This document shows, one piece after another, positions 1-7,500 of a stretch of 13,111 bases of DNA (its first letter is position 1; every line of letters begins with the position of its first letter). The notes below the pieces were generated by a model. It was not told the origin of the DNA. It was given only the letters and a program-made list of their open reading frames with translations, and did not search any database. Position numbers and translations under genes: made by a program. The stretch is from the NCBI GenBank assembly GCA_027600665.1, contig JADGJL010000833.1, positions 1-13,111 of the forward strand, written 5' to 3'. The stretch comes from Irineochytrium annulatum. Its lineage: Eukaryota; Chytridiomycota; Chytridiomycetes; Chytridiales; Chytridiaceae.

Positions 1-325
1 GGGCTGGGGCTTGCCGATGCGGGATCACTGGGCGAGGGGGCAACTTCATTGCATTGACGGCCGGTAAATGGGCCGGAGAGTCAGTGGAGTGGGAAAGGCG
101 GCGGTGCTGGGTCGAGTGGGGGGCCGCGGCGCCGGCGCCTGTGGAGGAGGACGACAGGGACTCCCCTCCCGGCCTCCGAGCGGATCGCTGCATGGCCGCG
201 GCGGCGTTTGCCAGGGCAAGATGCGAGGCCCGGGCAGCGGCAGCGGACGACCGCGGCGGGATTGGGGGCGGCGACGGCAAGGCGGTGGGGCCGCCAGGCG
301 TTGACGTTGGGCGGCTCGGCATCAT
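1..325 (-). CDS. 5' exon of a divergent gene, low-complexity Ser/Pro/Ala-rich N-terminus, partial
   Basis: On the minus strand a frame is open from a double Met at 325-320 to the left edge (108 codons, no stop), so the gene is cut by the window. The frame is open further upstream to a stop near 387, but it has no earlier Met. The product is low-complexity: Pro/Ser/Thr tracts near residues 3-27, an Ala-rich stretch near 28-45, a Ser run near 57-61, and an RRLS motif at 75-78 that fits a basophilic (PKA-type) kinase site. I recognise no domain. It lies head-to-head with the AT-hook gene. Against the call: GC-rich DNA often gives chance open frames, and a 78-codon frame also exists on the plus strand at 68-304. 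For it: the minus frame is longer, is open-ended, and begins at the first Met after a plausible leader intron. Moderate to low confidence. Confidence 0.45.
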   Translation of the reverse strand, partial: MMPSRPTSTPGGPTALPSPPPIPPRSSAAAARASHLALANAAAAMQRSARRPGGESLSSSSTGAGAAAPHSTQHRRLSHSTDSPAHLPAVNAMKLPPRPVIPHRQAPA

Positions 326-376
326 GCTGGTCCGCTGTTGCGCTCGCTCAGGCTTTTTACCGGTGGGATGATTATG

Positions 377-558
377 CTGCCATCAAGTAAAAGGCAAACG
401 CCGTGAAATTGAACGGAGTTACTCTCTTTTGTTAGCCCTTCGATACTTTAAAAATTCAAATCAAAATAATAATCGCCATGAATATGTGGTGTTGTCGTCA
501 TGAGCTCCCCCCTATACTCGCCACCGCCATAGTCGCCGCCATACTCGCCGTTGCTTAC
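377..558 (-). other. Possible 5'-leader intron of the divergent minus-strand gene
   Basis: On the minus strand AAG|GTAAGC at 559-553 is a near-consensus splice donor. GGGCTAAC at 438-431 resembles a branch site, and GGCAG ending at 377 is a possible acceptor. Removing this segment deletes upstream Met codons, including a tiny frame of ATG plus two codons and a stop starting near 384. The Met at 325 then becomes the first ATG after the junction. The upstream exon has a stop just before the donor in the matching phase, so it would be untranslated. This rests only on splice motifs. Confidence 0.25.
514..550. repeat. Imperfect short tandem repeat, three units
   Basis: Three consecutive units begin ATA(C/G)TCGCC at 514, 529 and 541, with unit lengths of 15, 12 and about 10 bp. 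On the minus strand they would read as Gly/Glu/Tyr/Asp repeats, but that frame has no supported start and lies inside the possible leader intron. Confidence 0.6.
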
Positions 559-871
559 CTTCTCGCTCTACAACAAATACTCGACCGATGTTGAGCCGGT
601 TCCGTTTTCCCCTTTTCATCCTGCACACCCATCACGTACATAGCCTCTTCTGCGCATCGTTCCGTTAAATCGCACGTCGCTCGTCCATCCACCGTCCATA
701 ATATCTGCAATCCAAAATTATATTGAGGAAACAACACCCTTTTGCGATTAGTGGTTTTGTGGAGAGCAATGAAAGACAGTCCAAAATCCCGACCAAGAAC
801 AAGCGCGAATATGATGTGATTAATATCAAAAAAAAAAATTATTAAAACCAACGTCAACAACTTCTGTACAC

Positions 872-895
872 GATCGCGGCCCTGATCGCGGCCCA
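872..895. repeat. 12-bp tandem duplication
   Basis: GATCGCGGCCCT at 872-883 is followed at once by GATCGCGGCCCA at 884-895, differing only in the last base. It lies about 190 bp upstream of the AT-hook start codon. Function unknown. Confidence 0.7.
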
Positions 896-1085
896 GTTCT
901 TCATTAATCGTCGTCCAACTTGAATTGCAACGTTGAAAGGTTCGAACAGCGCAGTCCGATTTCTACAATCCATCCGCGAATCTTCGTTCAATCCAGCCTT
1001 CGATCGCCCGCACACACACATCTCCCGAGATCACGAACCCCCGCATATACCCCCATCCGCGCTCCGTAATTACCCGCGCCCAGTA

Positions 1086-2142
1086 ATGCCGCCGAAGAAG
1101 AAGGAGGCCGTCGAGCCGTCGAGGAAGTCGACCCGAGCCAAAAAGCCCGTGGAGACCCACGAGGACGAGGGGGAGGACCATATGGATGAGGACGGTGACG
1201 ACGTTGAGGTTTGTGTTTATCTGTTCTAGAGTCGGTTCCTTTTGTTTCGTTGAAGAACACCGGTTTTTTATTTCTGCGATCGTTCTTCTTCTCTTCGACT
1301 TACCGTGAAAGCAGGACCACGACGACGGTGACGATGACGACGAGGGAAAGAAGAAGGTGAGAGAGGCTGTTTCGTTGATGGGGGTCATGCTAGACTTTCC
1401 GCGCTGCTCTCCATTCCATATATTTTTTTTCGTCCTCGATCTGCGCATCATGTCACTGACCGGGGAAAAAAAAAAAATTATTTAATATTAACAGAAGCCC
1501 GCCGCGAAGAAGCGGGGACGCCCTCCCAAGAAGGCCAAAGATGACGACGACGACGAGGCGCCAAAGAAGAAGCGAGGCCGCCCTCCCAAGAAGGCCGCCG
1601 CCAAAGCCTCCGACGACGCCGAAGAGGCCGAAGGCGGCGATGACGCCGAAGAGGAGGCGGACGAGCCGGCGAAGAAGAAGGGCCGCGGCGGACGCAAACC
1701 CAAGGCCGCCAAGGACGACGCCAAGGACGACGGCGCCGACGAGGGTGACGACGCGGCCGAGAACGCGGACGACAAGGCCGCCGAGGACGACGCCGAGGGC
1801 GGCGAGGATGCCGAGCCCAAGAAGAAGCGCGGTCGCCCTCCTAAGAAGGCCGCCGCAGCCAAAGCCTCCTCCGACGACGCGGGGGACGGTGAAGCGGCCC
1901 CGGCCAAGCGTCGCGGTCGCCCGCCCAAGCCCAAGCCGGAAGATGACGCGGAGGCCGGTGAGGGAGAGGAGGCCGGGGAGAAGGAGAAGAAGAAGCCCGC
2001 GCGTGGACGACCTGCCAAGAAGGCCAAGGACGCCGATGCAGCGGAGGGCGAGGAACCCAAGAAGCGCGGGCCGGGGAGGCCGAAGAAGGCGAAGGCGGAT
2101 GAGGAAGAAGCCGCAGATGAGGGCGAAGAGGCGGAGAAGTGA
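1086..2142 (+). CDS. Multi-AT-hook acidic/basic chromatin protein (270 aa, 3 exons)
   Basis: Exons are 1086-1208, 1315-1356 and 1495-2142; both introns (106 and 138 bp) are GT-AG and phase 0, giving 270 residues. The N-terminus (MPPKK, then RKSTRAKKPVE at 13-23, then an acidic Asp/Glu/His stretch) matches the next gene. Exon 3 carries canonical RGRP AT-hook cores near residues 62-65, 82-85, 167-170, 195-198 and 225-228. Most are followed by P-K-K. Variants occur at about 118-124 (GRGGRKP) and 247-253 (GPGRPKK). Acidic Asp/Glu/Ala linkers separate the hooks. AT-hooks bind the minor groove of AT-rich DNA, so an HMGA-like architectural role in the nucleus is the likely function (inference). No folded domain is visible. 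The start is fixed by the shared MPPKK with the neighbour; an in-frame Met at 933 would add 51 residues. Confidence 0.85.
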
Positions 2143-2726
2143 CGGAGGGGTTTTTTTAATTTGTCGTCCTCGCTTGTTCGATTTCTTTTTTACATTTCCT
2201 GTTCGTGTCATGTTTGCCCCCTTGCCACCCCTATTTGAATGTCTCTACTTTTATTAATGCCGCCCTGTTTATGTCCCGTTACGTCCTGTTTTCATGTCCC
2301 AACCGCCTGTACCTCCGTATGTGGTTATTAATCTCCTACGCGAGGGGATGAATGGATGCTGCTCGCCGATGGTTTTTGAGTTAATATTATTGCTTATTTA
2401 AATTGCCCCTTGATGTGGTATTGTCGTCAGTGTCCCGTCACCTGTAACCATGTGCATGGAGAGCCAACAGTGACAGGTGCCGGAAATGGGGATTCAAGAC
2501 TTGGGGGGGAGGGTGCAGGCGAACGACGACCAACCCGACGTGGTTCCTGCACCACTGATCGTGGCCATGAAAAACGAGGTTGTGTCGCATATTCTGGTAA
2601 TTATTAATATTATGAAATAATAACTTTCCACGTCCTTCATCGTCGTCATGCGCGCAATATCACAATCGCGTGTCAAAGTCCGAGAATCCGAGAATCATTT
2701 CGACTTTCCCCACAACTATATCAGCA
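2143..2726. other. Intergenic region between the two tandem chromatin-protein genes
   Basis: This gap of 584 bp holds the 3' end of the AT-hook gene, T-rich just after the stop, and the upstream region of the PADR1 gene. An AT-rich stretch at about 2597-2626 and the sequence ACTATATCAG just before the start codon at 2727 are the only notable parts. Short open frames here lack codon bias or recognisable similarity. Confidence 0.5.
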
Positions 2727-4189
2727 ATGCCGCCAAAGAAGGCCGCCGGCGAGGCGACCCGCAAGAGCACCCGCGCCAAAAAGCCCGTTGAGAAGGCGGA
2801 CGATCACGAGGACGACGATGATCACATGGACGAGGTATTGTGACGGCTGACGTGCACGGGGCGCGGATATTAATTCCCAATTGCATCGTTCGATCAACCT
2901 TTAGGACGATCATGAGGATCAGGATCACGACGAGGACGACGACGATGAGAAGCCGAAAAAAAAGAAGAAGGTCCGGTTCGTTTTACGTTGATGGGACCGG
3001 CCCGACGCGGTAATTAATAACTTAATCAATTTAATTGCGATCGATCAGGCCCCCGCGAAGCGCAAAGCACCCGCCAAGCGAAAAGCAAAGGACGATGAAG
3101 ACGACGATGGGGACGACGACGAGGAGGAGAAACCCAAGAAGAAGGCCCCCGCCAAGCGCGGGCGGGCCAAGAAGGCAAAGGTGGACGACGACGACGCCGA
3201 GGAGGGTGGCGGGGATGACGACGACGGGGAGGAGAAGGAGGAGAAGCCGAAGAAGAAGCCGGCCGCGGCCGCGAAGGAGAAGAAGGGGAAGAAGGAATAT
3301 GAGGCTGGACCCGATGGGGTGCCGACGAAGGAGCAGATGGAGAAGATTCATACGGCGACGAACGATCGGTTGAAGGAGTGGTTGAAGAACGTAAGTTTGA
3401 GAGAGACGGGAGGGGGTAGGGGTAGTAGTAGGAGTTAGGTAGGGGTAGGAGTAAGAGACTATGAGCACGGTAGCTGAACTGTCGCAAAATTAGGAGTAGA
3501 GTAGCAGTAGTTACATGGTAGGAGTGTATGCGTGTAGTGGGTGAGCGAAGCAAACATCACTTTGCTAGCCTTCTTGCTCTTATAGTACCTGTCTTCCCGC
3601 CCCTAGACCCTCGCGCGAAGCGCGCCTTCCCTTTTTGCGCGCCGCAGCTATTATACCCTTGATCCTCTTAATTATGTTCCCTCACCCTAGATAATTACCT
3701 GCTACGGCCTACTTCCCACTACCCCCTATCATACCTTCAACTCTCTCACCATCCTTTTACGCCACTAATTCTTCCACTAATCACCTCAAAAAAACAGAAC
3801 GAGCAAACCAAGACGGGCACCAAGCAGGTCCTAATCGATAAAGTGATCGACTGCATCCAGAATGGCCGATTTCCCAAGTGTCCCAGTGAGTTCCCTTCCT
3901 TCCCTCTTCCCTTTTCTCCCTTTCCTTTCGTTCCTAACATGATATTCCTCCCTATCAGAATGCCACGGCGGGATCTTAACGTACTCCGATGGACCTGGGA
4001 GCTCACTGAAGTGCCCTGGTGAGAGTCGATTTTGTATTTACGCTGCGGAAGATGTGAGATGATGATTTGATTTTTAATGGCAAAAACATGACAGGATATC
4101 ACGATGAAAACCACTTCAGGAGGTGCAATTTCGTCTCGGATGATATCGTCAGGCCGCCTTGGATTACCGAGGAAGGGGGGATTGTTTGA
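2727..4189 (+). CDS. PADR1 zinc-domain nuclear protein without PARP catalytic domain (252 aa, 6 exons)
   Basis: Exons are 2727-2834, 2905-2970, 3049-3390, 3798-3885, 3959-4018 and 4095-4189, all joining in phase. Residues 1-36 repeat the neighbour's N-terminal module (RKSTRAKKPVE at 12-22). Residues 37-142 alternate Asp/Glu and Lys blocks and hold one degenerate AT-hook (RGRA at 95-98). Residues about 145-244 look like PADR1 (PARP1 zinc finger 3). A helical part (LKEWLKN, then a Lys-Thr-Gly-Thr-Lys turn, then LIDKVIDCIQNG) precedes a zinc ribbon with likely ligands C200, C203, C220 and C232. The protein stops eight residues after RPPW, so there is no BRCT, WGR or ADP-ribosyltransferase part. 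In PARP1 this module relays DNA binding to catalysis; a stand-alone copy suggests a DNA- or chromatin-binding partner (inference). The donor after exon 2 is GTCCGG, non-consensus but the only one keeping phase. Confidence 0.85.
3391..3797 (+). other. Long intron 3 of the PADR1 gene
   Basis: At 407 bp this is the longest intron in the window. It has a consensus GTAAGT donor and an AAACAG acceptor. It separates the charged N-terminal half from the zinc fold, cutting directly inside the helical part of PADR1. Reading through it gives a stop at 3436-3438, so retention would yield a protein without the zinc ribbon. It contains a G-rich repeat near its 5' end and a small CGCGC-GAA-GCGCG hairpin near 3612-3624. 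No extra exon was recognised. Confidence 0.7.
3408..3451 (+). repeat. G-rich TAGGGG-like degenerate repeat within an intron
   Basis: Runs of three to five G occur at 3408-3410, 3412-3416, 3419-3422 and 3442-3445, embedded in TAGGGG/TAGGAG-like units. In the sense strand, and so in the pre-mRNA, four G-runs could form a quadruplex, although the last loop is long (19 nt). It starts 17 bp after a splice donor. Confidence 0.5.
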
Positions 4190-4557
4190 GGCGATGGGGA
4201 AGTGATGGATGGAGAGAGGGGGATTGTTTAACTTTTACGGGTTTTTATCGAATGGTGGCTCGTTGTCACTGTGTTTATGTTTGTCGGAGTTTTATTGTCT
4301 GTTATTTGTGACTTCCTTGTTTGCTGATTTCCCGTCGATACCGGTACTTCCCTTTTATTTGCAAGGAACCTGTTTGTTATGTTTGACTTTTTTAATTCGT
4401 TCATGCTACATTAATGTTGATCATCGTGACGGTCATTTAAAAAGAAGACGGCAGCCGAATTGTCGTGATATGTAAAAAGCTGGTAGCGTACGTTTGTTAT
4501 GTGTAGAGCTCGTTCTTTTCTAATTACAAGCGCCATCTATTCTAATTTACAAAGCCA
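4190..4557. other. Convergent 3' intergenic region
   Basis: This gap of 368 bp lies between the stop of the PADR1 gene (plus) and the stop of IFT139 (minus), so both transcripts should end here. It is T-rich on the plus strand. An open frame of 88 codons at 4209-4475 is Leu/Phe/Cys-rich only because of the T-rich composition, and I do not call it a gene. No clear AATAAA signal was seen on either strand. Confidence 0.5.
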
Positions 4558-7500
4558 TCACACTCGCAGCTGACTCCGAGCCTTCTCCAAAATCAACGCC
4601 CGTATCTTCGGGTAATCCGGGTACATGATCAGAACCTTGTGCGCGACCTCGATGGCCTCGACGTTTTTCCTCGCCTTCAGGAAGTTGAAGGCGAGCTTGT
4701 AACCCATCCCCGGGTTCGTCTCCCTCTCCAACTTCCACGCGCTTTCGTAGTGTTCCGCCGCGTCCTTGTACGAGGCCTCCTTCTCCATGATGAAGCCCAT
4801 ATACTCCCAGGCTTTGGCGCAGGACTTGTTCTGCGCGAGGCATTTGCGGAGGAGGTCGGTCGCCAGGTCGTATTTGCCGCCCTACGAGCAAAAGAAGGAC
4901 GGGGCGTTAAAAGTTGGGGATTAGGTAGAACGAGGGTTGTAACTTTGGTTTACCTGGATGTGGACGTCGGAGAGGAGGAGCCACGCCCGCTCAAATTCGT
5001 CCGAGAATTGGGGGATGAGCTCCATTTTCGCAATGCGCTTCAGGTGGTTTCGAGCGCGGGGAGGCTGCTTGAGGAGCATGTGGGCGACCGCAAGGCCCTT
5101 TTTCATAAAAATCACAAGATGGTGAGTTTTTTCTTCTCTTTTTACAATGAGGGTTTAAGCAAGGTTTGAGTGTTACCAAAATGGCCGGGACGTAATCCTT
5201 TTCCGCGCCTAAGATCTCCGTGAGCCGCGCGAGCGCGCGCTCGATCTCGTTCTTCTGCTTTGTCGCCATCAGCGCGTGGCATTCCAGCACCTGCGTTTTC
5301 AGGGATTTCGGGTTTTGGGGAAGCTCCTTTCATTTTCACGCAAAAAAACAAGAGCGTTAGCGTGTGTATGGTCGCGAATATGGAAACCTTGAGTAGCTTA
5401 TCCGCCGTCAAGATCGCCAGGAGCTCCGAGTCCGATTTCTCGGCGGCCGAGACGGAAGACTCGTCGTTAACGGCCTCGAGCGCGTCCCCGCCAACAGTCT
5501 CGTTATCCGGGTTCAAAAAGATCTCGATCATGTTGTAGAGGGCGTCCTCACCCCAAACGGTGTCCCTCCGACAATGGTTGAACTCCTTCAACGCCTCGTT
5601 GGGGCTGTTTGTGTATCTTGAAAAACACGTTAAACTTATGAAAAAATAGAAGAACGAGGAAAAATCACACGAAACCAACCTGTAATACAGTCCCTTGCAG
5701 AAATGGAACCCGGGGTGCAAATGAACCTTGTACGAGCTCTTTTCCGCGATTTCGAAGAACTTCTCGGCCTCCTCCAGCTTCCCTCCCTTCCTCATCATCT
5801 CAATCAGCTGCCGGAGTGCCTCGTACTGGGTCGGGTTCTTCTCCAGGAGCTGGCGGAAGTGGAAGACGGCCGAGGTGTACGAGTTTTTCTTAAACATGAT
5901 ATCGGCAATCATCATCGTGGCTTCCTCGCACCCGGCGTCGAGGCGGAGAATCTCAGCACACTGCTTTTGTGCGGCCGCCAGGTCGTTTTGAATCATGTAA
6001 AGCTTTGAAAGCGCGACCATGGCCTGTTGGCGGACCCAGAAGTTAGTTTACGCCAATGACGCGGAATGTTTAACGTAATCTTACCTTTTTATGCATGCTG
6101 TGGAGTTTAGTTGACTCGTTATAGAACGGAAGGGCCTTCTCGGTGTCCCTCAACGAGTTAACGTATACCTCGGCAATCTCGAAGCAGATATCGGAGGCGG
6201 CAACCTTGTACGCCGAATTCTCTAAGTTTCCACTCTCCTTTGCGACAAGCCTGCGCAAGACGAAAGATGAGACATTGGGCAGGTTTTAAAAGTCGTGGGA
6301 AGTATTGAACGTACTGTAGTTGTGCCTCGCGTGCCTTTAGGAGCGCGGATATCGCCTTCTCGTACTTCATAGCGCCTCGATAGCTTTTTGCGAGAAGCAA
6401 GTGGAACCGGACGTCCTGTTCAAGGATAAGATTGTCTTCCGCTAAAATAGGATATGGAGTCAGTTAACAAGTGTAAGGGTGGAACTCACATCTGGGGTGC
6501 TCGAGCGCCTCCAGCGCTATCCGTTCCGAGTCGTCGTATTGTTTCAGCTTGAAGTAAAGCTCGGCGAGGTCAAACCGAAGGATGGGCGCGATGGGAGAAT
6601 CGTTCGCCAAGGCGGACTCGTAGTAGGAAATGGCCTAGAAAGCAATAGACAGTAAGATTTAGGACGCGACACTTCGACTGCCAACATGAAATGATTGCAA
6701 CTAATTGCATTCAAATCGAATATCGTACCCGGTTGTAATCGTGCGTCTTAACCAGAGCTTTGCCGAGTTTACACGCCAAAACTGTATCGTCCGGGTTGTT
6801 CTCTAGCGCCGATTCGTAGACAGATATTGCCTTTTGGGGCTGTTTTTCATGATCAATCGTCAGTATCGATCGCGCTGAAGCGTTATATACCTCTTGAATG
6901 TTCATGTAAGCGTCTCCGAGCAGCAAAAAAGTCTCAACCGTCCGAAGGGTCTCGGCCATCTCCGCAAAACATTTCGCGTAAAGCTTTTTGTCGTTCTTAT
7001 GGTTGAGGTAGATGTCCGCCATTCGCCGCCGGGCCTGCACGTATAGCCTTTGGACCTTGTAAGAAGCCCTCTTTTAAACATCCAAAGGCTTACTTCTGGT
7101 CCGACATTATGCCCGACAGAATGTTTAGTGCCGTCTCCACATCTCCGGCGCTGACGGCCAGATCCGCGTTCGCTATGATGATCCGCTCCTGTTCGGGGGT
7201 ACCGGCGAACATGCGCATTGCGTCTTCCATCGCTTTCGCAGCTTCGTGCTTGTATAAGTATTAGCCTCATTTGTCCTTCGGTCAGCAGCCCGGGACGAAA
7301 CCAACCGGGTGCTTCAACCGGCTCTGCACATCCGCAAGTTCTAGGTACAACGTCACATGCTCGGCGACCGTCGGTGTTGTGTCCGAATGCATCATACCGG
7401 GTCGCTTCTTTGTAGCTGAATTGGACGAGGTATCAGTACTTCGAGGTGTTCTTGCTCAGAAGGGAAATATAATTAAGGTAAGCAGCTTACATGATTGCAA

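Larger units (their letters stand above)
326..1085. promoter_or_regulatory. Divergent intergenic region between the minus-strand partial gene and the AT-hook gene
   Basis: This 760-bp gap separates two genes transcribed away from each other, so it should hold both promoters and both leaders. It is AT-rich around 440-480 and 815-850, with an A-run near 829-838. It contains two small tandem repeats (514-550 and 872-895). No convincing TATA element or protein-coding exon was seen. An ATG at 933 is in frame with the AT-hook start at 1086. Confidence 0.5.

Noticed and set aside
555..860. 101-codon minus-strand open frame in the divergent region
   Set aside because: Composition is not coding-like and it cannot be joined in phase to the downstream minus-strand exon through the donor at 558; at most it is leader sequence.
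1453..2211. Long minus-strand and shifted plus-strand open frames across the AT-hook gene
   Set aside because: They are antisense or out-of-frame readings of the repetitive GC-rich exon 3; only the spliced frame from 1495 joins exons 1 and 2 and shows AT-hooks.
3026..3553. Minus-strand frames of 145 and 175 codons over the PADR1 gene
   Set aside because: Ser/Pro/Arg- or Leu-rich shadows of the acidic/basic exon 3 and its intron; no recognisable domain, and the opposite strand has a phase-consistent gene.
3612..3624. CGCGC-GAA-GCGCG hairpin in intron 3 as a terminator or regulatory stem
   Set aside because: Very short stem inside an intron of a eukaryotic gene; no role can be supported.
4209..4475. 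88-codon plus-strand open frame with hydrophobic residues
   Set aside because: It sits in T-rich 3' intergenic DNA directly after the PADR1 stop; the Leu/Phe/Cys content follows from base composition.
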